A DNA stretch of 64,000 nucleotides from Pseudomonas sp. LS44 (GTDB taxonomy: Bacteria; Pseudomonadota; Gammaproteobacteria; Pseudomonadales; Pseudomonadaceae). The stretch lies in NCBI RefSeq assembly GCF_024730785.1, contig NZ_CP102830.1:4192001-4256000 (forward strand), read 5' to 3'. Below, one piece after another: positions 18,171 through 28,069 of the stretch (position 1 is its first letter; each line of letters opens with the position of its first letter). The notes beneath the pieces are model-generated. The model did not search any database, was not told the DNA's origin, and worked only from the letters and a program-made list of their open reading frames with translations. The translations under genes and the position numbers were made by a program.

Positions 18171-19469
18171 CTACAGCGCCTTATCGAAAATCTTCGAATT
18201 GCGCTGATAGTTGTACAGCGAGGCGCGGGCCGTCGGCAGGTGTTCCACGCTGCTGGGCACGAAGCCGCGCTCGCGGAACCAGTGGGCGGTGCGCGTGGTG
18301 AGCACGAAGAGTTTCTTCAAGCCTTGCGCCCGAGCGCGTTCTTCAATGCGCTCGAGCAGTTCGTCGCCGCGCTTGCCGTGCCGATACTCTGGACTCACCG
18401 CCAGGCAGGCCAGCTCGCCGCAATCGGAATCGGCGATCGGATACAGCGCCGCACAGGCGATGATCAACCCATCGCGCTCGACAATGCTGAACTGCTCGAT
18501 TTCGCGCTCCAGCACTTCCCGCGAGCGGCGCACCAGGATGCCCTGCTCTTCCAGCGGGGTGATCAGATCAATCAGCCCACCGACGTCCTCGATGCTCGCT
18601 TCACGCAGCGACTCGAACTGCTCCTGGGTCACCAGCGTGCCGCCACCGTCGCGGGTGAACAGCTCGGTGAGCAACGCACCATCCTCGACAAAGCTGACGA
18701 TATGACTGCGCGGCACACCACCGCGACAGGCCTCGGCCGCGGCGTCGAGCAATTCCGCCTGATAGCTGTTGCCGAGCCGCTGCAGATGCGCGGAGGCCTG
18801 TTGCGGACGCAGTTCACGGAGCAGCTTGCCACTGTCGTCCAGCACGCCTTGTTCGGCGCCGAACAGCAGTAGCTTTTCGGCACCCAGCTCGATGGCGGCG
18901 CGGGTCGCCACGTCTTCGCAGGCGAGGTTGAAGATTTCCCCGGTGGGCGAATAACCGAGCGGCGAGAGCAGCACGATGGCGCGCTCGTCGAGCAGCCGGC
19001 CGATGCCCTTGCGGTCGACCCGGCGCACTTCGCCGGTGTGGTGGTAGTCGATACCCTCGACCACGCCGATCGGCCGCGCGGTGACGAAGTTACCGCTGCT
19101 CACGCGCAACCGTGCGCCCTGCATCGGCGAGGCGGCCATGTCCATCGACAGGCGCGCTTCGATGGCGATGCGCAAATGCCCGACCGCGTCGATCACACAG
19201 TCCAGGGTGGCGCTGTCGGTAACCCGCAGATCACGATGGAAATGCGGCGTCAGCCCTTGCGCGGCCAGGCGCGCCTCGATCTGCGGGCGCGAGCCGTGGA
19301 CCAGCACCAGGCGCACACCGAGGCTGTGCAGCAGCACCAGGTCATGGACGATGTTGCCGAAATTCGGGTGGGCAATGCCCTCGCCGGGCAGCATGACCAC
19401 GAAGGTCCGCTCCCGGTGAGCGTTGATGTAGGGCGAAGCGTGGCGAAGCCAATTGACTGATTCGGTCAT
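18171..19469 (-). CDS. argA: N-acetylglutamate synthase
   Basis: Catalyses acetyl-CoA + L-glutamate to N-acetylglutamate, the first step of arginine synthesis, and is inhibited by arginine in Pseudomonas. The 432-residue product has an N-terminal amino-acid-kinase-like domain (about 15-290; FVVMLPGEGI, LVLVHGSRPQI, RKGIGRLLDERAIVLLSPLG) and a C-terminal GNAT acetyltransferase domain (about 295-432; GELACLAVSPEYRHGKRGDELL with the acetyl-CoA loop). Length matches E. coli ArgA (443). The start ATG at 19467-19469 opens MTESVNWLRHASPYI. argE follows upstream on the same strand, 152 bases away. Confidence 0.96.
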   Translation of the reverse strand: MTESVNWLRHASPYINAHRERTFVVMLPGEGIAHPNFGNIVHDLVLLHSLGVRLVLVHGSRPQIEARLAAQGLTPHFHRDLRVTDSATLDCVIDAVGHLRIAIEARLSMDMAASPMQGARLRVSSGNFVTARPIGVVEGIDYHHTGEVRRVDRKGIGRLLDERAIVLLSPLGYSPTGEIFNLACEDVATRAAIELGAEKLLLFGAEQGVLDDSGKLLRELRPQQASAHLQRLGNSYQAELLDAAAEACRGGVPRSHIVSFVEDGALLTELFTRDGGGTLVTQEQFESLREASIEDVGGLIDLITPLEEQGILVRRSREVLEREIEQFSIVERDGLIIACAALYPIADSDCGELACLAVSPEYRHGKRGDELLERIEERARAQGLKKLFVLTTRTAHWFRERGFVPSSVEHLPTARASLYNYQRNSKIFDKAL

Positions 19470-19621
19470 GAAAAAACCTGTGGGGCGGAACTCGAGTGCT
19501 CCCCTGGGCGAGTCGTCGCCAAGGGGCCGAGGGAGCCGGCAGGGCGCGCTCCCTACCCGTCTACCGCACGCGGCAGAGGGGCCAATTCGTATTCATCGTC
19601 GCAGCACAGGTGGCTCTCCGC

Positions 19622-20773
19622 TCAATTGTGGGGGCTCAGGCAGTAATGCTGGATCAGCTGGCGCAACAGTGTCACGGTCGGTTGCAGGCGCGCCAGTTCC
19701 AGGTATTCGTCCGGCTGGTGGGCGCAGGCGATATCGCCCGGGCCGAGCACAATGGTCTCGCAGCCAAGCTGCTGAAGATAAGGCGCTTCGGTGCCGAATG
19801 CCACCGACTCGGCGGTGTGCCCGGTCAGCCCTTCGGCGACCCGCACCAACTCACTGGCGGCCGGCTGCTCGAACGGCGGCACCGCCGGGAACAGCGGTGC
19901 GTAGTCGATGCGCACCTGATGCTGCTCGGCGAGCGGCTGCAATTTGGCGCGGATCGCCGCACGCAGCTGTTCCGGCTGCATGCCCGGCAGCGGACGCAGG
20001 TCGAACTCCAGCGAGCACTTGCCACAGATGCGGTTGGGATTGTCGCCGCCGTGGATGCAGCCGAGGTTGAGGGTCGGCTGCGGCACGCTGAACTGCGGGT
20101 TGTGGAATTCCTGCTGCCACTGGCCACGCAATTGCTGCAAGGCGCCGATGGCATCGTGCATGGCTTCCAGGGCGCTGTGGCCGAGGCTCGGATCGGAGGA
20201 GTGACCGCTCTGTCCGAGAATGTCGATGCGCTCCATCATCACGCCTTTGTGCAGGCGAATCGGCCGTAATCCGGTCGGCTCGCCGATCACCGCGACCCGC
20301 CCGAGTGGCCGGCCAGCGGCGGCCAGGGCGCGCGCCCCAGCCATCGAGCTTTCTTCGTCGCAGGTGGCGAGAATCAGCAGCGGCTGCTTGAACGGCTGAT
20401 TGAGCAAGGGCAGCAGCGCCTCGATAATCAGCGGGAAAAAGCCCTTCATGTCGCAGACGCCGAGGCCGACCCAGCGGCCGTCGGTTTCGGTCAACTTGAG
20501 CGGATCGCTGCGCCACAACGCCTCGTCGTACGGCACGGTATCGCTGTGCCCCGCCAGCACCAGGCCGCCGGGGCCGCTGCCGTAACTGGCGAGCAGATTG
20601 AACTTGCCGGGCGAGATTTCCTGCAACTCGCAACGCAGGCCGAGGTCGCCCAACCAGCCGGCCAGCAACTCGATCACCGCGCGGTTGGACTGGTCCAGCG
20701 CAGGCTGGGTGCAGCTCACCGAGGGCGCGGCGATCAGCGCGGCGAATTGTTCTTTCAAGGACGGCAAGGGCAT
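19622..20773 (-). CDS. argE: Acetylornithine deacetylase
   Basis: M20-family zinc hydrolase that removes acetate from N-acetylornithine to yield ornithine. Pseudomonas also recycles acetyl groups through ArgJ, so this enzyme may be auxiliary. The 383-residue product keeps the metal ligands: AGHSDTVP near residue 75, GVCDMKGFFP near residue 106, DEESSMAG near residue 138, IGEPTG near residue 163 and AHQPDEY near residue 354. It sits just upstream of argA on the same strand, as in PAO1; a 152-base spacer leaves room for an argA promoter. Confidence 0.95.
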   Translation of the reverse strand: MPLPSLKEQFAALIAAPSVSCTQPALDQSNRAVIELLAGWLGDLGLRCELQEISPGKFNLLASYGSGPGGLVLAGHSDTVPYDEALWRSDPLKLTETDGRWVGLGVCDMKGFFPLIIEALLPLLNQPFKQPLLILATCDEESSMAGARALAAAGRPLGRVAVIGEPTGLRPIRLHKGVMMERIDILGQSGHSSDPSLGHSALEAMHDAIGALQQLRGQWQQEFHNPQFSVPQPTLNLGCIHGGDNPNRICGKCSLEFDLRPLPGMQPEQLRAAIRAKLQPLAEQHQVRIDYAPLFPAVPPFEQPAASELVRVAEGLTGHTAESVAFGTEAPYLQQLGCETIVLGPGDIACAHQPDEYLELARLQPTVTLLRQLIQHYCLSPHN

Positions 20774-20849
20774 CGGCGGTCTCCAGCGAATGGACCCATC
20801 ATAGAGACAAAGCGGGCCGACGGCAGCGGCGAACGTAGATTCGTAAACC

Positions 20850-20947
20850 GTAGGGTGGACTCAGGAGCGTAGCGAACAGAGCGCCGCCGGCATCGCGGCA
20901 TGGCCCAGCGATTGGAGGCGTACTGCTGCGCGAGTACGGCCTACGGG
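20850..20947. repeat. Family C repeat, variant copy
   Basis: Reads GTAGGGTGGACTCAGGAGCG and AGCGAACAGAGCGCCGCCGG, then AGGCGTACTGCTGCGCGAGTACG. It is the same order as 36855-36943 with substitutions in the middle. It lies at the start of the 391-base gap (20774-21164) upstream of argE. Confidence 0.7.
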
Positions 20948-21043
20948 TCTGACGTAGATTTTTTGTAGGAGCGGATTTATCCGCGATAGCCGGCGCCGCA
21001 GATCGCGAATGAATTCGCTTCTACCAAGACGCTGAAACCAGCT
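20941..21043. repeat. Family A repeat (GTAGGAGCGGATTTATCCGCGA) with flanks, copy 1
   Basis: From GTCTGACGTAGATTTTTTG through GTAGGAGCGGATTTATCC and ATCGCGAATGAATTCGC to ACGCTGAAACCAGC, this stretch is almost identical to the reverse complement of 29795-29903. A short family B palindrome (GTGGGTTACGCC...GGCTAACCCACC, 21047-21076) follows directly. No gene is seen in the gap. Confidence 0.85.
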
Positions 21044-21164
21044 TTGGGTGGGTTACGCCTGCGGCTAACCCACCACAAAAGCATGGCCCGGCAAGCGGCG
21101 GGCTTGTCCTGTAGACTTTCCGGTCTTGGCAGCCGTTCCGCGCTGCGTCCGAATTGTCCCGCCC

Positions 21165-22529
21165 ATGAACAAAGAAACCGAGATCAAACTGCGTGCCAGC
21201 CGCGCCACCCTCGCCGCACTGCGCGAGCATCCACTGCTGAAAAAGCGTAACAAGGCGGGCTGGCAGCAGCGCGAGCTGACCAACCAGTATTACGACACCG
21301 CCGCGCGCGATCTGGCCCACGCCAAAGTCGCGCTGCGCGTGCGACGTGACGGCGACACCTATATCCAGACCCTGAAAAGCCGCGGGCAGAGCGTCGCCGG
21401 ACTGTCCGAGCGCAACGAGTGGGAATGGTATCTGGACAGCCCCGAGCTGGACCTCTCGAAACTCGACGACACCTGCTGGCCGGCGAGCCTCGCCGAGCTG
21501 GACAAAAGCCTGATCCAGCCGGCCTTCAGTACCGATTTCCTGCGTGAATTCGCCGAAATCGCCTGGGGTCGCGGCAAGACCAAGGTCGTCATCGAAGCGG
21601 CGCTGGATCTCGGCAAGGTACTCGCCGGCGGTCAGGAAGAAGAAATCTGCGAGCTGGAACTGGAGCTGCGCCAGGGCGAGCCCGAGGCGCTGCTGGAGCT
21701 GGCCGCCGAACTGGCCGCCGATCTGCCGTTGATGCCGTGCGACATCAGCAAGGCCGAGCGTGGCTATCGGCTGTTCGATGCCGACAGCTACAGCGTGAAC
21801 CTGCCGGCACCGGCGCTGCACGCCGAACAACCGCTGGATGAGGCGTTCGCCGCGCTCGCCTGGCACCTGCTGGGCAGCAGCCAGCGGCTCGCCGAGCAGT
21901 ACCGCTTCAATGGTCACTGGCGCCTGCTGGTCGATTGGGTCGGGCAGCTCGTCGACCTGCGCGCCCTGCTCGCCAGCCTCGGCCAAGCCGCGCCACGGGT
22001 CGCCAGCCACGACTTGCGCGTGAGTCTCGACGCGCTGCTGGAAGACTGGCGACCGCGCATCCTCGCCGGCCAGGAGGATGAACAGGTGCGCCACGCCGCG
22101 CCGCTACAGTTCGCCAACGAGCTGAACGGCACGCGCTGGGGCCTGTTCTCCCTGCAGGCCTCGCAATGGTTGCTGCAGCAACGCTGGACCGCCCAGCGCA
22201 GCAATCGTGGCAACCGCCAAGGCGCGGCGCCACTGAGCAATTGGCTGGCGCACCTATTCGGCGAAGAAGGCGCCGCGTTGCAACTCAAGCGCTATCAGCG
22301 TCAGCCGGAAGATCTCGGCGAGCAACTGCCGCGCCTGGAGCGTCTGCTGGTGTGGCTGCGCCTGGCGCGCAATGTGTTGGAGGTCGTCGAAGTCGACCGC
22401 CTGTATGGCGAACTGAACAAACTCGCCGACCTCGCCAGCCAGCCGCTGTCCGCCGAGTTGCTAGATGCTCGCACCGCCCAGGCCCATACTGTGGCGTCGC
22501 TCAAGGCCTGGAAAGCGCTGGTGGCATAA
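21165..22529 (+). CDS. CYTH/CHAD-domain inorganic triphosphatase (YgiF-like)
   Basis: Tunnel-fold enzyme predicted to cleave inorganic triphosphate or a related polyphosphate with Mg2+. The 454-residue product starts MNKETEIKLRAS; EIKLR is the E-x-E-x-K-like entry strand of the CYTH tunnel. Charged beta-strand motifs follow (VALRVRRDGDTYIQTLKSRG, NEWEWYL, VVIEAALDLGKV and ELELELRQG), spanning about 1-205. A helical CHAD domain with conserved histidines and arginines (HDLRVSLDALLEDWRP near residue 285) covers the C-terminal half. Length fits E. coli YgiF (433). A polyphosphate link to ppx/ppk1 elsewhere in the window is plausible but unproven. Confidence 0.9.
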   Translation: MNKETEIKLRASRATLAALREHPLLKKRNKAGWQQRELTNQYYDTAARDLAHAKVALRVRRDGDTYIQTLKSRGQSVAGLSERNEWEWYLDSPELDLSKLDDTCWPASLAELDKSLIQPAFSTDFLREFAEIAWGRGKTKVVIEAALDLGKVLAGGQEEEICELELELRQGEPEALLELAAELAADLPLMPCDISKAERGYRLFDADSYSVNLPAPALHAEQPLDEAFAALAWHLLGSSQRLAEQYRFNGHWRLLVDWVGQLVDLRALLASLGQAAPRVASHDLRVSLDALLEDWRPRILAGQEDEQVRHAAPLQFANELNGTRWGLFSLQASQWLLQQRWTAQRSNRGNRQGAAPLSNWLAHLFGEEGAALQLKRYQRQPEDLGEQLPRLERLLVWLRLARNVLEVVEVDRLYGELNKLADLASQPLSAELLDARTAQAHTVASLKAWKALVA

Positions 22530-22546
22530 GCTCACGACGACTAGCG

Positions 22547-22667
22547 TAGGGTGGAAAACCGCGAAGCGTTTTCCACCGGGTGGCGATCCACCGGGGCCAT
22601 CCGCGAGGATGGTCGCCCAGCAACAGCCGGTGGATGTAAAAAGCGACATCCACCCTACGAAGCCGTA
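22547..22667. repeat. Palindromic repeat (family H, AGGGTGGAAAACCGCGAAGC)
   Basis: Starts AGGGTGGAAAACCGCGAAGC and continues GTTTTCCACC. It closes with GGATGTAAAAAGCGACATCC followed by ACCCTACG. Partial relatives are at 24690-24717 and 62488-62506. It fills the space before the GspE-type ATPase gene. Confidence 0.7.
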
Positions 22668-22695
22668 ACGCCTTGTGCAGGAATAAGGAAGTCTC

Positions 22696-24480
22696 ATGTC
22701 CGTCATCGCCTCGCCCACTGCCGACCGCGTACTCGACCTTGCCGACTTGCTGCGCGAGTTGGTCGCCCAGGGCGCCGTCGAACAGGAAACCGCCGAGCAA
22801 TGCCTGGCGATCCGCCGTAGCGCGGTGAACAACCAGCAGCACCCGCTGGAGTTTCTCGCCAGCCAGCAGCTCGACGACCTGCGCCGCCCAGGCAAAAAGC
22901 TCGACCTCGACAACCTGACCCGCTGGCTCGCCGACTGGTCCGGACAAGCCTACCTGCGCATCGACCCATTGAAGATCGATGTCGCGGCGATCACCCCGCT
23001 AATGTCTTACGCCTTCGCCCAACGGCACAAAATCCTCGCCGTGGCGGTGGACAAGGAAGCGGTGACCATCGCCAGCGCGCAGCCGTTCGTGCACGGCTGG
23101 GAAGGCAACCTGACCCACGTGCTGAAACGCCCGATCAAGCGCGTGGTCGCCAGCCCGCTGGATATCCAGCGCTTCACCGTGGAGTTCTACCGCCTGGCCA
23201 AATCGGTCAGCGGCGCCACCTCGGCCGATCAGAAGATCAGCGGGGTCGGCAACTTCGAGCAACTGCTCAGCCTCGGCGCGCAGGACCAGGAGCCGGACGC
23301 CAACGACGCGCACATCGTCAACATCGTCGACTGGCTGTTCCAGTACGCCTACCAGCAGCGCGCCAGCGACATCCATATCGAGCCGCGCCGCGACATGGGC
23401 ACCGTGCGCTTTCGCATCGACGGGGTGCTGCACAACGTCTATCAATTCCCACCGCAAGTGACCATGGCCATCGTCAGCCGCCTGAAAAGCCTCGGGCGGA
23501 TGAACGTCGCCGAGAAGCGCAAGCCGCAGGACGGCCGGATCAAGACCAAGACCCCGGACGGCGGCGAGGTCGAGCTGCGCCTGTCGACCCTGCCCACCGC
23601 CTTCGGCGAGAAGATGGTGATGCGGATCTTCGACCCCGAAGTGCTGCTGAAGAACTTCGACCAGCTCGGCTTCTCCGCCGACGACCTCAAGCGCTGGCAG
23701 AGCATGACCGGCCAGCCCAACGGCATCATTCTGGTCACCGGACCGACCGGCTCGGGCAAGACCACCACGCTGTACACCACCCTCAAGCAGCTGGCGACCA
23801 GCGAAGTGAACGTCTGCACCATCGAAGACCCGATCGAGATGATCGAGTCGGCGTTCAACCAGATGCAGGTGCAGGCCAACATCGACCTGACCTTCGCCAG
23901 CGGCGTGCGCGCACTGATGCGCCAGGACCCGGACATCATCATGATCGGCGAGATCCGCGACCTGGAAACCGCCGAGATGGCGATCCAGGCGGCGCTCACC
24001 GGCCACCTGGTGCTCTCGACCCTGCACACCAACGACGCCCCCAGCGCGATCACCCGCCTGCTCGAACTCGGCGTGCCCTACTACCTGTTGAAAGCCACCC
24101 TGCTCGGCGTCATGGCCCAGCGTCTGGTGCGCACCCTGTGCCCGCACTGCAAGGCGCCGGTCGAGCTCGACGAGGCCGACTGGCAGAGCCTGACCAAACC
24201 CTGGAGCGCCCCGCCGCCGACTCAGGCGATGCGCGCCGTGGGCTGCCTGGAATGCCGCGACACCGGCTACCGCGGGCGCGCCGGGGTGTATGAAATCATG
24301 CTGCTGAACGACCACATCAAGCCGCTGATCACTGCCGACACCGACCTCATCGCCCTGCGCCGCGCGGCGTTCAAGGACGGCATGCGCAGCCTGCGCCTGT
24401 CCGGCGCGCAAAAGGTCGCCGCCGGCCTGAGCACCATCGAGGAAGTCCTGCGCGTCACCCCGCAGAGCGAGCAGAAGTAG
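22696..24480 (+). CDS. GspE/PilB-type secretion ATPase, orphan
   Basis: A 594-residue ATPase of the GspE/PulE family that drives type II secretion or type IV pilus assembly. The N1E-like domain spans about 20-150. The ATPase core has the Walker A GPTGSGKTT at about residue 349, the Asp box TIEDPIEMI, Walker B DIIMIGEIRD and the His box HLVLSTLHTND. A zinc tetracysteine is formed by CPHC near residue 481 and CLEC near residue 516. No other secretion or pilus gene lies nearby, so its machine is unknown. PAO1 has such an orphan here (PA5210) as I recall. The start ATG follows AAGGAAG. Confidence 0.92.
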   Translation: MSVIASPTADRVLDLADLLRELVAQGAVEQETAEQCLAIRRSAVNNQQHPLEFLASQQLDDLRRPGKKLDLDNLTRWLADWSGQAYLRIDPLKIDVAAITPLMSYAFAQRHKILAVAVDKEAVTIASAQPFVHGWEGNLTHVLKRPIKRVVASPLDIQRFTVEFYRLAKSVSGATSADQKISGVGNFEQLLSLGAQDQEPDANDAHIVNIVDWLFQYAYQQRASDIHIEPRRDMGTVRFRIDGVLHNVYQFPPQVTMAIVSRLKSLGRMNVAEKRKPQDGRIKTKTPDGGEVELRLSTLPTAFGEKMVMRIFDPEVLLKNFDQLGFSADDLKRWQSMTGQPNGIILVTGPTGSGKTTTLYTTLKQLATSEVNVCTIEDPIEMIESAFNQMQVQANIDLTFASGVRALMRQDPDIIMIGEIRDLETAEMAIQAALTGHLVLSTLHTNDAPSAITRLLELGVPYYLLKATLLGVMAQRLVRTLCPHCKAPVELDEADWQSLTKPWSAPPPTQAMRAVGCLECRDTGYRGRAGVYEIMLLNDHIKPLITADTDLIALRRAAFKDGMRSLRLSGAQKVAAGLSTIEEVLRVTPQSEQK

Positions 24481-24541
24481 CGCCTGTGCGCGGGTAATCC
24501 TGGGCTGCTTGGAACACCGCATTGTCGCCAGGGCGTGGCCC

Positions 24542-24604
24542 TGTAGGAGCGAATTCATTCGCGATAGGGGATTGCCTTGATCGCGAATGAATTCGCTCCT
24601 ACAC
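24542..24604. repeat. Family A repeat, symmetric copy
   Basis: TGTAGGAGCGAATTCATTCG facing its reverse complement, CGAATGAATTCGCTCCTACA, gives a strong hairpin. Related copies are at 20963-21025, 29815-29876 and 50323-50384. It is followed by a GTAGGGCGGGTGCAACCCGC unit (24617-24640) and a family H fragment (24690-24717), all inside the 343-base gap 24481-24823, which otherwise seems empty. Confidence 0.85.
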
Positions 24605-24823
24605 GGTTGTGCAACAGGTAGGGCGGGTGCAACCCGCACCACCAGTGTCGCGTCGCGGGCACCCGTACGGTTCTGCCATTCCCGAGGGTGGATATAAAAA
24701 GTGACATCCACCCTACCTGCTTCTCGCCGAGGCTTGCCAAGCGACCGACCGCCTGGCTCCCCAGCCTTCCCGCCGGTCCGGACCTGCCTATAGTGTCCAT
24801 ACGCGCCCTTTGGGTCACGGTGT

Positions 24824-26437
24824 ATGGGCCTCCCGATGTACGCCATTCGTCGAACCTTCCTGACTAGCGTCCTGCTCAGCCTGACCCTGTTGGGCGCCAG
24901 CGCAGGCGCAGTGCTCCTGCCGCCGCTGCCCCAGGCGCCGCTGGTGCCAACGCCGCTGCGCCAACTGCTCGATGAGTTTCCGCTACCCTGCGCACCGCTG
25001 CCGGCCAGCCTCAACGCCGCGGCCCAGGCGCAACTCGATGCCTTCTACCAACAACGCGACGATCAGCCGGTCTGGCGCGATATGGCTCAGCTCGGCGCCC
25101 TGCGCGAGCAGCTCGACCTGCTCGTCGATGACGGCCTCGACCCTGCCGATTACCCGCTGCCGAGTAGCCTCGACGCCACGGCCGGCTGCGCCGAGTTGCT
25201 CGCCAGCCACACCTTTTTGCGCGCCATTCGCCATCTGCGCAGCGGGCGCCTGGAGCAACGCCGCTTCGAACCCTTGTGGCGCCCACCGGAAGCCGCGCGC
25301 GCCGATCCGTATCTGGCGGCGCTGTCGATTGCCCTGCGCGATGTCGATCAGCCGGCCCAGGCCTTCGCCGCCGCGCGCCCCAGCCTGCCGCAATACCAGG
25401 CCCTGCGCAGTCTGTACGCTCAGGTGCGCCTGCAACCGCTGGCCCGCTGGGCGCCGCTGCCCGCTGGCCCGCTGCTGCGCCCCGGCGAGAGTGATCCGCG
25501 GGTTCCCGCGCTGCGCGCGCGCCTGGCCGCCGAGGACTATCTGCACGGCGAACCAGCCGCCCGCCTGGACCTGCGCCATGACCGCGAAGTGGTCGCCGCG
25601 CTGCAGGCTTTTCAGCAGGAGCACAGCCTCAAGCCCGACGGCCTGCTCGGTCCGGCCAGCCTCGGCGAGCTGAATGTCGATGCGTTGACCCGCCGCGATC
25701 AGCTCAAGGTCAATCTGGAACGCCTGCGCTGGCTGGCCGATGATCTGGCCGGCGCGCAGGTGCAAATCAATGTGGCCGCCGCCGAACTGCGGGTCATCGA
25801 CAACGGCCAGGAGCTCTGGCGCACGCGCACCCAGGTCGGCCGGCCGACGCGCCAGACCCCGCTGCTCGCCTCGCGCATCGAGCGTCTGACCCTCAACCCG
25901 CGTTGGATCGTGCCGCCGACCATCTTCCGCGAGGACAAACTGCCGGAAATTCGCCGCGACCCCGGCTACCTCGAGCGTCATCAGATGAGCGTCGCCGATC
26001 GCTATGGCAATCGCCTCGATCCGGCGCAGATCGACTGGGACAACCCCGGCCAGATCCGCCTCAGCCAGGCCGCCGGCGAAAGCAATCCGCTCGGTCGCCT
26101 GGCCCTACGCTTCGCCAATCCGTTTGCCGTGTACCTGCACGACACGCCCAGCCAGCTGCTGTTCGACAAATCGCCGCGCTTCTTCAGCTCCGGCTGCGTG
26201 CGCGTCGAAGCGGTGACCAACCTGCTGGATTTCCTGCTCGGCCCGGACGAGTTGCTGACCGTGCAGGAACGCCTGGCCAGCGGCCGCACCCAGGAATATC
26301 GCCTGCGCCAGAAAGCGCCCCTGCTGATCGCCTACTGGACCGTCGAAGTCGGCGCCGATGGCCGGCCGCACTATGCGCCGGATATCTACGGCCAGGACGC
26401 CAAACTGTTGCGCGGCCTGCTGCGCTCGCGGCCGTAA
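24824..26437 (+). CDS. Exported L,D-transpeptidase with peptidoglycan-binding domain (YcbB-like)
   Basis: Periplasmic peptidoglycan cross-linking enzyme forming 3-3 links between diaminopimelate residues, carbapenem-sensitive and not using the penicillin-binding route. The 537-residue product carries an N-terminal signal peptide (hydrophobic stretch about residues 10-29, ending ASAGA). A scaffold with a peptidoglycan-binding motif ([21 protein letters not shown]) lies at about 255-285. The YkuD catalytic domain (about 310-500) has HDTP and SSGCVRV with catalytic Cys458. ATG 24836 (MYAIRRTFL) is an alternative start. Large size and order resemble LdtD (YcbB). No close operon partner. Confidence 0.92.
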   Translation: MGLPMYAIRRTFLTSVLLSLTLLGASAGAVLLPPLPQAPLVPTPLRQLLDEFPLPCAPLPASLNAAAQAQLDAFYQQRDDQPVWRDMAQLGALREQLDLLVDDGLDPADYPLPSSLDATAGCAELLASHTFLRAIRHLRSGRLEQRRFEPLWRPPEAARADPYLAALSIALRDVDQPAQAFAAARPSLPQYQALRSLYAQVRLQPLARWAPLPAGPLLRPGESDPRVPALRARLAAEDYLHGEPAARLDLRHDREVVAALQAFQQEHSLKPDGLLGPASLGELNVDALTRRDQLKVNLERLRWLADDLAGAQVQINVAAAELRVIDNGQELWRTRTQVGRPTRQTPLLASRIERLTLNPRWIVPPTIFREDKLPEIRRDPGYLERHQMSVADRYGNRLDPAQIDWDNPGQIRLSQAAGESNPLGRLALRFANPFAVYLHDTPSQLLFDKSPRFFSSGCVRVEAVTNLLDFLLGPDELLTVQERLASGRTQEYRLRQKAPLLIAYWTVEVGADGRPHYAPDIYGQDAKLLRGLLRSRP

Positions 26438-26532
26438 CCACTCGCGGCCTGGCGGAGGCTGCACCGGCCGCGCGGCTGTGCTTAGATGGGCGTCGGCCGT
26501 TCGGCCACAGACTAAAAATGGAGATTTTTGTC

Positions 26533-27462
26533 ATGGAAATTGGTGGCGTACTGCTGCTCTTCGTTGCACTGGCGATTGCCGTCGTGTTCATGGGCTTCAA
26601 GGTCGTGCCGCAAGGTTTCGAATGGACCGTGGAGCGCTTCGGCCGCTACACCAACACCCTGCGCCCGGGCCTGAACATCATCGTGCCGGTGATGGACCGC
26701 ATCGGCCGCAAGCTCAACGTCATGGAAAGCGTGCTGGACATCCCACCGCAGGAAGTGATCACCGCCGACAACGCCACGGTGCAGATCGACGCGATCTGCT
26801 TCTTCCAGATCATCAACGCGGCGCAGGCGGCCTACGAGGTCAACAACCTCGAGCACGCGATCCGCAACCTGGTGATGACCAACATCCGCACCGTGCTCGG
26901 CTCGATGGAGCTGGACGCGATGCTCGGCCAGCGCGACGCGATCAACGAGCGTCTACTGAAAACTGTCGACGAAGCCACCGCACCGTGGGGCATCAAGATC
27001 ACCCGCATCGAGATCAAGGACATCAGCCCGCCCGCCGACCTGATGGCCGCGATGTCCGGGCAGATGAAAGCCGAACGCATCAAGCGTGCGCAAATCCTCG
27101 AAGCCGAAGGCCTGCGCGCCGCCGCGATCCTCACCGCCGAAGGGCAGAAGCAGGGCGACATCCTCAAGGCCGAGGGTCAGCGCCAGGCCGCCTTCCTCGA
27201 AGCCGAAGCGCGTGAGCGGGCGGCCCAGGCCGAAGCCGAGGCGACGCGCATGGTCTCCGAGGCGATCGCCGCCGGTAACGTGCAGGCGGTCAACTACTTC
27301 GTCGCGCAGAAGTACATCGACGCGCTCGGCCAGCTGGCCGGCGCCAACAACAGCAAGGTGATCCTCATGCCGCTGGAAGCCAGCCAGGTGATCGGCGCGG
27401 TCGGCGGGATCGGCGAGATCGTCAAAGCCACCTTCGGTGGCGCCAGCGACCGCAAAGCATGA
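26533..27462 (+). CDS. SPFH/stomatin-like membrane protein (QmcA type)
   Basis: An inner-membrane SPFH (band 7) protein thought to scaffold membrane microdomains and protease complexes. The 309-residue product has one N-terminal hydrophobic anchor (about 5-22; [19 protein letters not shown]). The SPFH domain follows (about 25-190; [54 protein letters not shown]). Next is an alanine/glutamate-rich coiled coil (about 185-245). ATG 26533 is preferred over ATG 26518 because GGAG lies nine bases before it. It ends in an ATGA overlap with the nfeD gene, the classic stomatin-NfeD pair. Confidence 0.95.
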   Translation: MEIGGVLLLFVALAIAVVFMGFKVVPQGFEWTVERFGRYTNTLRPGLNIIVPVMDRIGRKLNVMESVLDIPPQEVITADNATVQIDAICFFQIINAAQAAYEVNNLEHAIRNLVMTNIRTVLGSMELDAMLGQRDAINERLLKTVDEATAPWGIKITRIEIKDISPPADLMAAMSGQMKAERIKRAQILEAEGLRAAAILTAEGQKQGDILKAEGQRQAAFLEAEARERAAQAEAEATRMVSEAIAAGNVQAVNYFVAQKYIDALGQLAGANNSKVILMPLEASQVIGAVGGIGEIVKATFGGASDRKA

Positions 27463-27905
27463 TCAGCTACCTGCAACACCTCACTTACTGGGACTGGCTG
27501 GCGTTCGGCACGCTGCTGCTGATTCTCGAAGTGTTTGGGGCCGGCGGTTATCTGCTCTGGTTGGGCGTGGCCGCGGCCACGGTCGGGGTGCTGACCTTCG
27601 TGTTCCCCAGCATGCCGTGGACCTGGGAGTTCCTCCTGTTCGGGGTGTTCTCGGTGCTCAGCGCGGTGCTCTGGTGGCGCCGTCAGCGCAGCGCGGCCAA
27701 GCCATCCGACCAGCCGGGGTTGAACCAGCGCGGCCAGGAGCTGCTCGGTCGCCAGTTCGTGCTGCATGAGCCCATCGATGGCGGGCGCGGCAAGATCAAG
27801 GCCGGCGACTCACTGTGGCTGGTCAGCGGCCCGGATCTGCCTGCCGGCACGCCGGTGCGGGTGATCGGCCAGCAAGGCGTATTGCTGCAGGTCGAGGCCG
27901 TCTGA
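27459..27905 (+). CDS. NfeD-family membrane protein (short form)
   Basis: A 148-residue membrane protein of the short NfeD type, the partner of stomatin-like proteins. Three hydrophobic segments (about 13-30, 33-50, 56-70) are followed by a cytoplasmic OB-fold domain (about 90-148; [18 protein letters not shown] and [16 protein letters not shown]). It has no ClpP-like protease domain. Translation starts at ATG inside the upstream stop (ATGA), so it should be made in step with the SPFH protein. Confidence 0.92.
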   Translation: MISYLQHLTYWDWLAFGTLLLILEVFGAGGYLLWLGVAAATVGVLTFVFPSMPWTWEFLLFGVFSVLSAVLWWRRQRSAAKPSDQPGLNQRGQELLGRQFVLHEPIDGGRGKIKAGDSLWLVSGPDLPAGTPVRVIGQQGVLLQVEAV

Positions 27906-28069
27906 GTACGGCTACGCTACCGACAAACTGCACCCGCGCCTGACCTCCAGGCGCGGCCAGGAGCCGCTTCCAGCAAAGATAAGGCACGGTGATGGCATTT
28001 GGTCGGGTCTGCGGAACCTCTGCGCCGTTGGTCCGTTCCACTGTTCAGGCCCACCCATGGAGCAACCCC

